64,000 nucleotides of DNA from NCBI GenBank assembly GCA_024734555.1, contig JANPWX010000077.1, forward strand, positions 3,423,564 to 3,487,563, written 5' to 3'. This document shows, in pieces, positions 25,148 to 38,876 of this stretch. Under the pieces are notes generated by a model, which made no database searches, had not been told where the DNA came from, and saw only the letters and a program-made list of their open reading frames with translations. This DNA is from Trochalopteron elliotii (lineage: Eukaryota; Chordata; Aves; Passeriformes; Leiothrichidae). The position numbers and the translations under genes were made by a program. Each line of letters starts with the position of its first letter. Positions within the stretch are counted from its first letter, which is position 1.

Positions 25148-25822
25148 AAAAGGGTTAAGCAGTGAGGAAAAGTAGACAGGAAATAAGCTGAAGTCTTACA
25201 GTTTTGTTGTGATATTTCAGGTGTTCTCTCAGGTACTTGATCGAATTGAATCTGTGCTTTTGAACTTTTTCTGTGTATTGCATTTGAAGGAAGACTTGCA
25301 GGACTATGAGGAGGAACTCTCACGAAGAAGCAAAATTAATATATGGAGTTTCAGATCGACAAACCTCATTTCAGAAGTTCTCTCTTTTCTCCTGTACAGT
25401 TTATTAGACAACATTAATGCCCTGAATGAACAAACAGTGTATTTTGTTGCTGGTTCCTTCTGAGGCATTATGGCACTAGCAGTACTTCATTCCAGCAGCA
25501 GCTACAGAGCCAAAAGGAAAAAAAAAGAAAACACACAAAAACAAAACCAACAAGAAACAAAACCTCTTTATGTTAGATCTATCAGAAGAGTTAGCTAGTA
25601 TGAAAATTCCTGCAGGTGACCCCATAGATCCATGCATACAGAAAGAGTTAAACGACTTTACTCTGTGTCTTCATCTCATTTTAGCCCTGTACACCTTGCC
25701 CACTGACCCTTTTCTTTTGAAACTGAAGGCACCATCGTAGCTCTAGCTGTAACTGATCCTCTCAATGGGTAATTAGTTCTGCACTCACAAATACATTGGG
25801 ATTACATTGAGGGGATACATTG
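25148..25822. other. Interval between LTR and CR1
   Basis: No gene recognised. The frame at 25209-25463 (+, 84 codons) has no motif. A tandem duplication (ATACATTGAGGGG type) lies at 25791-25827. Confidence 0.45.
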
Positions 25823-25827
25823 AGGGG
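25791..25827. repeat. 13-14-bp tandem repeat, 2.7 copies
   Basis: ATACATTGGG, then ATTACATTGAGGGG, then ATACATTGAGGGG in succession, at the left edge of the CR1 fragment. Confidence 0.8.
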
Positions 25828-26310
25828 CAAGTCTTGCTTGAAAAACTGAATTTGCTCTATGACAGGGTCACTCACTTAGCTGATCAAGGGAAGCCAATTG
25901 ATCTAATTTATTTTGGATTGCAGTAAAGCTTTTGATAATGTCTCTCACAGTCTTTTTTCTGGACAAAATGTCCAGTACACAGCTAAATAAACATGTCATA
26001 GGATGGGTGAGCAACTGGCTCACAGGTCAGGCACAAAGGATAATAGTATATTGCTACATCAGGCTGGTGACCAGCCACTACCAGGGTCCTGTAAGGCTCC
26101 ATTTTAGGGCTAGTTCTCTTCAATATCTTCATATATGATTTGGATGCCGTGCTTGAAGGCATGTTAATTAAGCTTGCTAATGAGACTAAATTGGGAGCAG
26201 CAGTAGACTCCTTTGAAGGAACAGAGGCCCTGCAGAGAGATCTTGACAAATCAAAGGGCTGGGCAATATGAAGCTTAACAAGAGCAAGTGCTGGTTTCCA
26301 GTTCTGTGAT
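25823..26310 (+). mobile_element. CR1 LINE internal fragment (reverse transcriptase)
   Basis: A piece from the middle of CR1 ORF2, truncated at both ends. Translation with frame shifts gives, in order, a VTHLADQGKPIDLIYFGLQ-like segment (fingers/palm, where CR1 normally has DLIYLDFxKAFD), a decayed INMS...DG*ATGSQ segment, GSILGLVLFNIFIYDLD (palm), and KLANETKLGAAVDSFEG, where the catalytic FADDTK motif is expected. The catalytic aspartates are replaced (ANET) and there are many stops, so it is long dead. There is no 3' tail, which is unusual for CR1 and suggests later deletion. Confidence 0.9.
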
Positions 26311-29300
26311 CATTACAAGCACTCTGTCCTCACCCATGCCAATATGCCTGTATTGATATAGGAGACAACTTGTTATTCCAGAGAGAAATACCTTCTAAGT
26401 TATGTGTATGTTCATATACTGGATCTCAGTTTGTCCACAAGTCCTATAAATACTTTAGTAGAGTTCTTTTAAATGTTTAGTGCAAATGCTGACAGAAAAA
26501 GAAAAAAAAAAATCTAGTTTCTTTGTTAATAAACGCCTCAGGAAGTTGTCTTTCATCCTGTAAAATAAAATCAGAAAATAATGTGCTATCCAATAGCTGT
26601 CAGCTGTTTATCTACATAGTTTTCTAGTGCATTTTGAGTCATAAACTAAGAAAGTACCTATCCAGAATTTCTATGTGGGAAAACAGGGATACTACATGAT
26701 ATTTTTATATTAGGCTTATAACAGAAAGAATGTCTTTGCAACCAAGAGCAACAGAATGTATAAATATTCTAATTAGAGATCTAAGTTTAGGATAGCTATC
26801 TTGACAGTACAGATGTGTGACTGAGTCATTTTAAACTCTAAGTGTTCATTGCTGTTATATCTCTATACTCATTCCTACTTCCATAACTAATCAAGTTGAC
26901 ATTTCATGTTTGAGACATGCAAATTTGAAGTCTGTCTGCTGACTCCTTTATAAGTGTAATAGTTCTGTGATTAGACATTTCAGGGGGAAAAGATGTTCAT
27001 GCTCTATGCAATGTTATCAGAACTTAAATTAGTGATTGCTTAAAAAACACAGTAGGAATGTGGAGTCAAAATGCAGAAGGTTTTTGTTTTTTAATATCTG
27101 CATATAAAATTAAAATAAATAATACACATTAAAAGCTGGAAATAAAGAGTTTTTTTAGATAAGAAAATAATTCAGATATAATAAAACACCATCATAGTTT
27201 TCTTTCATTCCCACTGAGCTGGCATACAATATCATAGTGAAATAGATTAACACTTAATTAGAGTTTGATAGACCTTTTGTGTCAGATAGAGTTTTGAATC
27301 TTGAAAATGTCTATATAATCTATTAATCCAGGACATCACTATTTTTACTCTTTTACATTTTAACTAAGAAAACAGCAGGGATCCTGCATACTACTAGAGT
27401 TGCTCTATCTAAAAATTGCAGTACAAGGTATTTTTCAAGTCAAAAGTGATCTTGTTAAAAGTTTGATGTCTTGGATATGAGCAGAAAAATCTTAGCATGG
27501 ATGATTTACCTAAAAAATCTGATGAGAAATTTTCTTGATTAGTAGATAAGATACAACATGTTGATGCTTTTCATCATAAATTTTATTCTGAAGTGGAATT
27601 AAAAGAAGTAGTCCCTTAACTTGGTAATGGTTCACTGAGATGACTGTCTACCAAAATACAAGTACAGCATCCAAATGCTGGTTCTGCTGCTATCCAATTC
27701 TAGCTCAAAATGGATGATTCTGAGTTCAAGGTTATAAATTGCATGTTTTTTTTCACAGGAGAATATGCATGTGCAGTAGGCATAAATGAGTATAAATACC
27801 CTTCTTATTTTAAGAACTGTAAATATGTTTGAATTTCAATAAATAATACGAGTGTTAATATATAAAAGCTAAATTATTTTATATTAGAAAACTGAAAAGA
27901 TCACACAGAATCCCCTGATTTGAATTTTGATAAATTACAACTTTTGAATATGTTATATTGTATCCATACTAGATTAAATTTAGGTAAGATCTTCCTTCTG
28001 CTTTCCTTTATTCACCTATTGTTCAAACCAGAAAGATGATATGACTGGTGTATTTTTTTCAAACTTCCCGTGTATGCATCAAATAGAAAGTTTCAAATAA
28101 CATACTAGGAAACTTCTTGCATTCAACCTGATTTATATCTAGGTGCTCCAGGTACAAAATTGTGTTTGGCAATAGATGAAAACGAAGATGGTGACATGGT
28201 AAAATATGTCTGAACAGCTGTATGAACAGCCTGTAGCAATTTAATGCTGTCATGCCAGCTTCATTCAGACCTATGGAGATGTCAGCTGGACCTTAAGTCT
28301 CATCTAAGGCTGCTGCATCTCCCTGTACAAATATCTGAAGATAAGCACAAAGTTTTCTGTCACAGTTTATGCTAGCATGCACTTGAAACCTTATGGAAAA
28401 TAACACAAACCTCATTTTTGTATTTATTTGTAACAGCATGTTAGAAATTATAAAAATATCCCCAAGTAAACTTTTCAGCAAGGAAGATGAAATCATCAAT
28501 ATCACATTACTGCTGGAAAAGAAACCCTGCCATTAAAATCACCCTGCTGGTTCAGAACTGGCAATACTGGCAGCTGTGTGTGACTCTTCCCAAAACTAAG
28601 ACACTCAATCTTAGACTCAAAGGGGAAATACAAAGGTGACCACAACAGCAAAGGAAATTTACTACAAAGTATGTATGGGACAGCTTTAATTGCTTATTAT
28701 TAGCATTTTCCACAATAGTATTACTTTATTTATTTTCTTTTTCTCTGTAAAAATAAAAACTGAATTCAAAATAATTTCTTGATTTGACAGATATGATTTT
28801 CATAATTTTTAAATTGTCAACTCGCCTTTTATTTCTTATTTTTCATTAGAAATTTTTAGTGTTGTAAATACACATCATATATTACACAGTCTGGGATATG
28901 TTCTATCTTCCTGGTCCATCATACCCTGTGTTGTATAGGTAAGTTAAGTGAACCAAGCTATGTAGTCACTGATCTCATACAGGAGTATACACGTGATACA
29001 TACAGCCTTATATTCCATGCATTCTGCACCTAAAATGTGACAAAAATCTCATTCCACAATATCCTTGACTTTTGACAGGAAGCAGTTTTGCAAAAAACAG
29101 TCTTTCCAGGTCATTCATGTTATTACCTGTCAGTTTTGAATTATACTCCTCTTACACACAAAAGACAGTTCCTCATTCCTCCCACAACATTCTTATGCAC
29201 AACTCAATCCTTAGACTTGTATGGTCTAAAACTGAACACCAAATTATCAAAATAGTTAAGGAAATTAATTCCTACGATGGATTTAGTCCTCCTTGTATCT

Positions 29301-32218
29301 TCTACAGCAGTCATCTTTGTCTCACCTTCCCCTTTCACTAATGCTACCTAAGAACACCCTCATGCCATCCATTTCCACAAACAGCTGTTGAAGCCTGTGA
29401 AATACCCTGAGAGAAAATATGCCAGGTGGCAATTGCAGAGGCAGCAGAACTGCCAAACAATGTACAAAAAATAAATAATTTTGAACTCTTTACCTCTGGA
29501 GGGCCCTGTTAAATATGGGAATTAAATAGCAAAAGGATAACATAAAATGGTAAAATCATTCTTGGTAAGGGTTGACTCTAGGACAAATTCTGAACAGTAA
29601 ATGTGTTAAACTGCACACCTCCACTTGTACACACATACACCCACATCCCCACACACTGACATTTATGAAAATTACTGTCATGTATTCCTATATCATCTAA
29701 GATGTACTCTTTTTTTTGTATATGCTAATATGGATAATACATAAAGGTACACTTTTAAAAATTTTGAAGAGTCTTTTAAATCCTCTTGTTTTAAAGCATC
29801 TGTGGTTAGATTTTTCATTTCTAAGTCTCTGCATCATGAATATAATGCCTTTTGGGATGTCCCTCTCCTGACTTTTACTAATGACTTTTCATTTGAATTC
29901 TAGTTAATTTTCAAAAAGGAATGTACTAGTTTAATCTCAGATGTGGTTAGTATGTTTCTTCTGACTTCTAGAGCATGGTGTCTGGACTTTGACAGAGAGA
30001 CTCAGTACCAATTTTATCATGCTATATAGTGATGAAACAAAGAAAACTTCATAGATCTATTTTTGGTGATGACACTAACTCATAAAATCAATTCATTTCA
30101 AAACTAACAAATTACTAGAGCATAGTCATAATTTTTCTCTACCAAGGGCTTTGATTCATTTAGTTTTACCATGTGATCTTCATTACTGTTAAGTACAATC
30201 AGCCCTTGTGGATAAATGAAAATGGAAAATGCAGAATACAAAACAGATTTGTCATAGTTTGAAGATGTGAAAACAATAATCCTATTTAATTTAGAAAGAT
30301 ATTGGTCTGGACTGAAGCTTTCTCTCTAAATTTGGAAGTCATTGAGCTTGTGGACATTTCACTGGTTTTGCTAAATATCTTTATATATAATAATATGTTT
30401 TAAATAGTTGTAGGACTATTCCTTTTTCAGGAATAAGCTAAATGATGGAACAAAGAGAATGTTCTAGGGCCAGCCTTACCCTAGAAAAAGCCATAGAAAA
30501 CCCCTAGCACCTGACAGGTACATAGATTGGAATGGATAAAGATAAGGTTTTTATAACCTACAAAGAGTTGGAAGGTTGACTTCTCATAACTTCCCCATTA
30601 CGGTGACTATATTGCTGGACATGTGTTAGATTTTTCTGCTCTTTAATGATTTATATCAAGGAACAATATTTATTACAAGAAATCCTTCACATGACTTTTG
30701 TTTTTAGCAAGAGAATTCAGGTGAAGTTAAAGCTGATATAGATGAATCAGTCAAAGCTGATATAGGTGAACCACTGAGCTGAACAAAAAAGAAAGAAAAA
30801 AAATAAAGAAAAAAGTTAAGAAACAAGTAAAAAATATTCACCCTGTACTTTTTTGGAAAGAGTCTTTAAAATAAATATAAGAAATTCTTGAGCAGGTTGT
30901 CTTGCTCTGGACATTTTGAAGAAGTATCATGAAATATATAACATATGGAGATGGAAAGTAAAAATCTGCATGAAGTTTGGAGTTCACTATGGTATTTTCT
31001 TATAGCCTCTTTAAAACCTGAATAAATCAGAATTAAATAATAGAATATTATCATGCTTTGATATAAATTAACCGTGTGCTTTTAACCATATTTCATCCTT
31101 GCAGAGATTATTATGATTTATTATATAAATAATATAAACATACAATCATTGTTGTGCAAACACAGTTTAACCAGCATTATTTCTTCCCTACTAAATTTAC
31201 TTGTACTCTGGAGGGTTTTAAAAAATATCAGTGACTGCTATTTTTGAGTTTTTAGCTGGTCCTTGCAACCATCTCCATGTGTTTTCTCTAATTATCTAAT
31301 TTCATTAGATTCAACTGCAAAAAGAACCCTATACTTCTTAATTTAATGAAGACCCTACTTACTGTCTAGAAATAAAAATCTTTTTGGTTATCTCCAAAAT
31401 GGAGTAAGAAGTTTTCAATTACAAAATAGCAATCAATGATGAATAAATAATCTGAACATTTATTTTGTTTATCACTGATGTTCTCCAGTGATACTTAAAT
31501 GCCACTGAAGTGTGTGGCTAAGAAACAACTTTCTATGAACATAATCATCCACAAATAGCTAAATAGATGACTTTGCATTGCTGTATAAATAAAACTCCTT
31601 TTTCTTGTCCAACTAATTATGTTTGGGTACTGAAAGACCATTAAGAGAAAATGTTATCCAAAGTATTGCAGATTTACCAATCTCTCATTTACGGTTTCAC
31701 TCAACTTCTGGACTTTGCAAACTGGAGCTCAGATTTGTGGCACATCTATAGTGACATGGAAAACATATCAAGGAACTGATCCTCATACTACTGCTAGCTA
31801 AGAGTTATTGTGTTCCCTTCCTCTAGCTGGGACAAACACAAATAGATTTGTCGAAGTTGGGATATAGGAACAATTATGGGGATTGGTCACTCTACAGACT
31901 GCTTCCAAACAGTAAAATGGCCAAGACTGCTCCAGTTTCAACAGTTTGTATCTTACCTATTACTTCAACACAATCCAAAATCCTTCAACCAGACGAGTTG
32001 GACTCTCATCCTTAATCGCCCCATATAGGCACATCTCACTCTCTTTCCACCTTGCAAAATGGAGTCTGAAGTTCATTCATACATACCAAAGTGTTTGGGC
32101 TGGAAGAGAAAACAAAACAAAAAAACCACCAGCAAGACAGTCTTCTCTTAGCTATATAAAGACTTGCATCTCTCCCTCTCTTTTGTTTACCTGTATATAC
32201 AGAGTCCACATCTTCTGT
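26311..32218. other. 5.9-kb AT-rich interval, no gene recognised
   Basis: No transposon or coding exon identified. A 24-bp tandem duplication lies at 30729-30776. Short frames (28059-28253 -, 28293-28505 -, 29072-29341 +) lack motifs. A TATATAAAG sequence near 32153 may be a chance match just upstream of the next LTR. Confidence 0.5.
30729..30776. repeat. 24-bp tandem duplication
   Basis: Two adjacent copies at 30729-30752 and 30753-30776 sharing AAAGCTGATATAG(A/G)TGAA, with differences in the last third. Confidence 0.85.
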
Positions 32219-32640
32219 TGTTGCGGTGCATGATTGAGGTTTTCAAAATTTGTATTTGTATTTTGTTTACTTGTCTGTATTTGGTAGATTCCTTCCAAAA
32301 TACCCCCACCCCTGTACCCAAAATATCACCTGGTACCACCCTGTCCTGGACACACCCCTTTCCTTCCCCCATTGGGCCAGAGTGTGCTCCGCCCAGGCTG
32401 TGACCTGGTAAGAGGAGAGCACAGGGGCCCAAATTGCTGTTCTGGCACATGTTCTGGCAAGTGCCCTTCTGGGACATGGAGCTGTACTGAATAAACACCT
32501 TTTCCAACCCAAGACAGAGCCCGCTCTGTTCTTCCAGCCTTGACCACACTCAGCCAGCAGGACTGAGGGACTCATGAACAGTTTTGTTTGGTCTGGGATC
32601 TGCTTTAGCCGGTAAGCAGCCCCCACGCAAGAGAAACCAA
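32219..32640 (+). mobile_element. Probable ERV LTR (family distinct from 1 and 2)
   Basis: A G+C-rich block with LTR-like architecture: a TTGTATTTGTATTTTGTTTA stretch, CACCCCTGTACCC and CCCTGTCCTGGACACACCCC near 32310-32350, an AATAAA poly(A) signal at 32490-32495, a C-rich U5-like region and a TTTAGCCGGTAAGCAGCCCC element near 32605. The order of the CACCCCT, CCTGTCCTGGACA and TGAATAAAC words also occurs in the LTR at 54243-54908, so the two may be distantly related. Both edges are uncertain and no target-site duplication was found. Minus-strand frames of 120 and 145 codons cross the block but have no recognised domain. Confidence 0.6.
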
Positions 32641-32892
32641 CTTCATTCTGTCTTCTTATTTCGGATGTATTCACATCTGAAATGAAAATTCCACTGAAGT
32701 TCAACCAAAGCTTTCATTTTAAAAGTAAAGAAGGGAAAAAAAGAGAACACCTTCCTGTCCCAGAACCCCCAAACCAACACCAAGACGAAACAATTTTTTA
32801 AAGCTACTAAATCAATATCCTTTAAATAGAAGTGTTTTTGGGTTTTTTTCTCATTTCTCTAAGATATATATTCAGAGTTAATATCTTTGTAT

Positions 32893-33130
32893 TGAAGGGA
32901 GAGATAATTAAGTCCAATCTACTGCTTGAGTCAGGACCAACAAAGTAAGATCAATCTTCATTCAGCCAAAGTAGGAATAACTCCAAGGGTGGAGATTGCT
33001 CAGCCTGGGTTTTGATGTGCTCCTCCAAGAAAACTTTGATTGTTCTCTTGTAATCGCACATCAGGTAGCTGAAGACCACAATTAAAACCCCCTTGGCTTT
33101 CTCTTCCCTAGTCTCAACAAACTAAGACAA
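32893..33130 (-). mobile_element. Old CR1 LINE 3' UTR fragment, minus strand
   Basis: Wording such as CTTGAGTCAGGACCAACAAAG, ATTCAGCCAAAGTAGGAATA and CTCCAAGGGTGGAGATTGCT matches the reverse complement of an older CR1 3' UTR type as I remember it. It is more diverged than the other CR1 copies here. Confidence 0.6.
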
Positions 33131-36100
33131 AGTTCAGTAATGTCTATGGGATTTGTTCCTTGCAGGAACTACCACCAATTGAAAAAAAAAACAAAAACAA
33201 ACCAAAAACGAGCAGAGGCATAAAAATAAACATGCAAGAATATTTGGCTGAAATTTGCAAGGAAAATTACGAAAAGCATTCACACAGGCCCCAAGACTTC
33301 TTTTGTTCTACTAATGGTTCTCTATGCAATTTAAATGTAATTGGAATAGTTTACACTGTCAGTATGATGGAAATTAGTCCCACTGTAACTAATAATATTT
33401 CATATTTTCATCTTAACCTACCTCAGGTGATTGAAGAAGCTAGTAAGCATTCTGAAATGAGATTAATATCCATAACATTGTCAGAAAGCCATGCAGAATT
33501 ATGAAGAACTACTTCTTCTTAGTGAACATTTTTATTCTTTATGATGGCTAGCACCGTTATATCAAAAAAGAATTTAAGTGCAGTTAGTCCAATTTGGAGT
33601 GAATAAAACCACAAAAATATTGCTTTTGTGCATATTTTTGTGGTGTTTCCATCTTTCCAATATGTCATTTATTATTGTCTTTATTTTATTTTTTTTCTGC
33701 TAGAGAAATCCTACAGGTACAGACACTTAGAATGCTTGTATTACTAGCAATCCCAATGTTAGAAGAGAGAGGTTATTTTTTTCAATAATTAAGCATTTGA
33801 CTATAAAATCTCCCTGTGGAAGACTACACTTTTAAAGACTGAATTTCTTAAAATTCAAAATATATGTTTGATTGCCTTTTGCACATGAGAAACAAGGAAA
33901 TTTTCATACTGAGTTGAAGATATTTTGCTACATATCACTTCTATTTATAATGTTTAAATGAGCATGACAGGGAAAAAAAAAGACCAGGAACCTACATGCA
34001 TAGTTGTATTTTGAGAGTTTCCCCTTCTGTCAGTAGCTTTGATTACTTGTTAGAGTCTTCACAGTGACCACCACATATTTCCTGTAAATATAACTGATGA
34101 GGGCTGATTGACACTGACTGCTACCAAATTAGCATTTTCATGGGAGCCAACATCAATTATGATCAGATAGGATGCTCATCCAGGAGAATCTGAACAGCAT
34201 TGCAATATAAACCACATCATTTAGGTTATAGCAAGTGCAAAATAAACATTAACAAATAGAGAGGAAAAATAAAGGAAAAATACCTAATGTCACTGTCACT
34301 GCGAGCTGCGTATTTGCTGCTGTAAACAAGAATGAGTATCATTAAGAAGTAACAAAACATGAGACTTTTGTTCTTTTTATTTTCACCAGTATCTATTGTG
34401 AATATAATTCTTTATATTGTTAAAAATGTCTTCCAGAAATATTTATGCAAGGAGGTTTTTTTCTTCAAAGGCAATGTGCTCAGGTTCTTTTCTTGTTATC
34501 AGTCTCTTAAATTTTGAATTTCTGAGGAGATTCAGAAAACTTGAGTAGACTTGATACCTTCATTTTCTTTGAAACATATGTATCTGATAAGAATCTTGTT
34601 AATATGATTGGGTTTTTTTTTCTCTGCTTTTCTAACCTGTTACTGTTCTAACCTGCTGCTATTCCATAAACTTTCAGTTTAGATTTGGATACAACATCTG
34701 AAACTAGATAAAGACCTGAACTACCGTTTTCTTTTGAAAACAAAGGACTCCACTGCCTCCAGGTTGAAGTGCTGCAGGAAACTCTACCAGATTTACATTC
34801 AGATTTGACTCTAGGATGCCAAAAGCTGGACACAGCTAATTTTTGAGACAGCCAAAATGGAGAAGGTCAAATTCATAACCAGTGCAAGGTAAAAAGGTTT
34901 TGTGTTCACATGAAAACTTTGGGGAAGGAGAGAGTAGGCAAAAAGACTTATTTTCTTTTGTTATATTTTCAAAATATTTTTACTCCACTTTTTTGTAAAT
35001 TTACTTTTGAAACATAACGGAATGTACAGTACCTGTTTAAAAGAAACCAGCCTATATTATTTGAAGTCAATAGGAAAGGATTACTAGCTACAGTTAAGTA
35101 TAACTAAATTAGAATGGAAGCTTGGACTTGACTGCTGAGAATTTTAACAGAAAGGCAAAATTTTCCCGGGCTCAAGACAGCTCATGTCAACCTCATTGAC
35201 CCCAAAATATTCATATTTTTGTTTGAACTCCAGCCAAGTCAATGGTTTTGTGATCTAGCTATGACTTAATATCCTGTGGAAATATTAAATCATGTTCAGT
35301 TAGTACTGAAATATGAGTCCAAATTTTTTGTATTTTCCAGCCTTACAGGAAACCCACAAACTAGGTGCTCCCCTGTTCAGTAGCTATAACCTGAACCACT
35401 GGTATGCAAGGTATAAATATCTATAAAACTCTGCATAAATTTCCCTCAACTATGATTACAATTTGAAATATGACAAAATGTAACTGATGTTGATAGTTTA
35501 TATCCTATAGATTAGTGCAGCTACATCATTATTGAATCTCAGCATACATGGGATCTGAAGGGAATACATTCCTCTCAACCGTCTATAAACCCAAGCAGGT
35601 TCATAAGCATGTACATGTACATATTCATTTCGTTGCTGGGGAGAATCAGAAGGGGAGATATTCTCCTTGACAGTATCTATAATACTAAATAAAAATGTGC
35701 CGGGAGCCTATGCCTGTCCCCAAGGCAGTCCGTCAGTTTATACTCTCAGAGTTTAGACTTAGTCTCATTATACAGGAATTTTTTATTGCTGAATATTGTT
35801 ATCTTGGAAAAATCTACTTGGAAAAGTATATAGACAAGAACTAGGGAATTAACATAATTTTAAGTTCTATGTAACTCATATAAGTAGCACCTTTTCCAGG
35901 TTTATTTCTTATGTGAATCCTGTAATAATTTCTATAAAGGACAGAATAGTTTGCATCCTCCTTGAACAACAGAACAGATTTCCTGATAAACACATACTGA
36001 CTGAATTACCAGTTTGCTGAAACGTTGATAGTTCTTAATGTATTTGCAATTCAAAGTCTATAGATTCCAAAACATTTAAAGTTCCTTATTGTGTTCCCAT

Positions 36101-36781
36101 TTCATATTGTCCCTCATATTGTATCTTTATTGAAACAAAAGTATGATAAAGAAACAGAAGGGAATTAAGTGTGGAGAGGTGATGTGTCCCTATACACTTC
36201 TTATTCGAAGTAATTGTGATCTTTTTACTGTTAAAAAATTGGCTGCCTATAAATTAATATTGCTTCAGAATTGATTGCAGCATTACATAGATTACATCTG
36301 ATACCTCTGGAAAGCTTGTTTGTGCCCCAGGCATCTCTATATGTGCCTGCAATATTGACAGTATGAGTTATGTGGATAAATATTTACATACATTCTGCAA
36401 AATGTGATGAGGGGCAAATCAAAAAGCAGAGTTTTCTCTGCTGGAAGTGCAGGGGAATTTGCTACAGGGAAGCAGTTGCACTGATCAGACACAGCATGCT
36501 TAATATTGTGAAGGAATTTCTGTCTCTGTCCTTCCTGCATACATTTTCTTGCAGGGACTCTGACCCTTTTTTAACATCTTACTGTCTCTGCATTTTTACT
36601 GTGTATAAAATGGTATGCATATGTTGACAGAAATTATTTCTTCCTTATTTTTTAATACCATATGTCAAGACCAAATTTCTGAAGGTCCCCTGGTTTTGCC
36701 CATGAATCTTCAATTTCTTTCTACATGCTTGTCCTTTCAAGAATACCAATTACAGTATATTCCATCTTACTTGTAATATGT

Positions 36782-36900
36782 GGGATTAAGGGTTTGGAGG
36801 GGCAGGGGGGTGGTGGTTGTTGTTTGAAGGGAGGTTTGTTTGTTTGAGGAGGGGTTGTTGGGTTTTTTAGGGCTTTTTTTTGTTTGCTTTGCGGTTTTTT
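36782..36900 (+). repeat. G/T-rich low-complexity tract with quadruplex-capable start
   Basis: G-runs at 36782-84, 36790-92, 36799-802 and 36805-810 fit the four-run quadruplex pattern with loops of 5, 6 and 2 bases. They are followed by GTTTGTTT and GGGTTTTTTAGGG words. Confidence 0.75.
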
Positions 36901-38846
36901 CAGATTTTAAAATCTGTCTTTCTTTCAGAACTCAATAAACCTTAAAATTTGATTTTCAGTTTTCTCTTTCCATCTCCCACTCATATCCTATAGAAGAATA
37001 ATGCAGTTGGAACTGGTATGTCTCCATGAATATATTTGATCTATGAGATGTTTCTTCCAATTTTCCTTTATTTGTGTTACAAAATAATTTTTCTTTATGT
37101 ATTAACATAATTAGTCATATTTCAGTTAAATAATACAACACTAGAATCCTTAATTTCGATATATAAACACTTATGCTGTAAAAAAATGAAGAATGCTAAT
37201 TTACTCATGTATGTTTGTATTATTAAATCTTAATTTAAAAACTTAAAAATATTTTTTATATTTATAATTTTATTTTCTTTAGGATTGCATCTGCTGGTTG
37301 ATAGAAACAACAGTGAAGAAAAGATATCTGGATATCTACAGATCAGATGATTCACAATTATATAGTATTAAAAAATGTAAATTAGGTGGAATTCACAGTG
37401 TGTGTTAGATGAGACAAAAAATCTAGCTTGCTGGCAAATACCCACTAACCTTGTTATAATGCGAAGATGTTCTGCTCTCATGGAGTCTCTGAAAAATAAT
37501 TTTCTGGACTTAGTTATGCCTGTTTTCACTTTGGAAAATATTTGCTTAGAAAATTTAGAAGATTTAGAGTTTATAGAATTATTAAAAATAAGCTAAGTAA
37601 TGAATCAAGAAAAGATAGATCAGACTAGTATTTCAGAACAAACCAAATAATTTTGATTAGTTTCTGATTTAGACCAGAAAATATGAGAGCCTTACTAGAG
37701 AATCAGGGATTTTTGCTACGCATGAAAGATTACACACAGACACACACTACTTTGTCTTGACTTATACCTAATGGGATAAAAATCACATCTGTCCTTGAAG
37801 TTTTATTGCTGCTTCAGAGAAGAAGGGAAGTTCTCCTAATAAGCATGCTCTCAGAGGTCTGTGCTAACACACTCTTGTGGTGGCTTCTAAACCAATACTT
37901 TGGTCTTGGTTCCTGGCCAAAGGGACCTGGTGTGTCTATATAAGTACAAGTAAAGATATCCAGTATAATTGTGCCTAGTACCAAATATCTGCATGAAATA
38001 TATTCATAAAGTAAAATTCAATAAGGATTATTCTCTGTTGACCTTGATGTCCATGACTGTATCACTGATAAAAAAAGAATATAAGGAATGAACAAATAAC
38101 CTGTTTCAACCATTAAGGCCAGCTAAGACAGGCTACCTTACATCTCTATTACTAAGGCTAGTCCTGTGTAAAACAAATTTTCTCTGGACATAATCCTAAG
38201 ATGTTTCAAAATGGAGTAAAAATGCAAACCACCTGTTTAAGACAGTGGGCAGCTGGAGCCCACTGTTTAGATGTGCTTTTTGGATATAAGTCAAAATCTA
38301 GGAATCGATAACATATTGCTGGATTGGATAGTTAAAGTCAGTTGGATGTTAACACAAATGAGGTTAGTGAGGCAAAGTATAATAATTTACTTAAACAACA
38401 ATCCATTGCCTGTGAATGTTAATTCTAGAGAGAGGATTTAGTTGTTTAAAATCTGATTGGAAAAGCTGCACAGGAATGTAGTAGGATAATATAACCCATT
38501 AACATAACTGTCCAGATGGCTGAACTTTTGTTTCAGTACTATGAACTGTGAAACTCAAGTTCAGTAGCAGACAGAGATGCCAATACATTAGAACTCACAA
38601 GAGAGCATAAGTCTTGAGGCAAGAGCTTTCAGTTTTCATCTCTTATGTACATTTCCAGTTTGACATTTGACGTGCAATTTGGGCCTAACATTTTTGGCAT
38701 GTCAGTCCAGTGGAGGACTAAGAGAGAATTGGGCAATAATTGTACAAAGAAATTGACTCAAAATCCTATTAACAGCAAATCAGATAAATGGGGGGGTTGT
38801 GATGGAAATAAATTATAATATTCTTCTATATGAGCATTTTCCAACT

Positions 38847-38876
38847 CACAGTAGGCAATCGTTTAAGCCTACTGTG
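38847..38876. repeat. Perfect 10-bp inverted repeat with 10-base loop
   Basis: CACAGTAGGC at 38847-38856 and its exact reverse complement GCCTACTGTG at 38867-38876 enclose the loop AATCGTTTAA. The pairing does not extend further. Confidence 0.9.

Noticed and set aside
32187..32704. Overlapping 120- and 145-codon minus-strand frames
   Set aside because: They run antisense through a probable LTR with G+C-rich composition; no domain and no second copy to compare.
33160..33504. 114-codon plus-strand frame
   Set aside because: It begins in an A-rich lysine tract, has no known domain, and lacks clear splice or promoter context. Chance in AT-rich DNA is more likely.
37283..37410. Exon-like segment after a strong TTTTATTTTCTTTAG acceptor
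   Set aside because: The open frame ends after about 42 codons, no donor or known protein is visible, and T-rich acceptors are common in AT-rich DNA. It also lies on +, against the inferred transcript strand.
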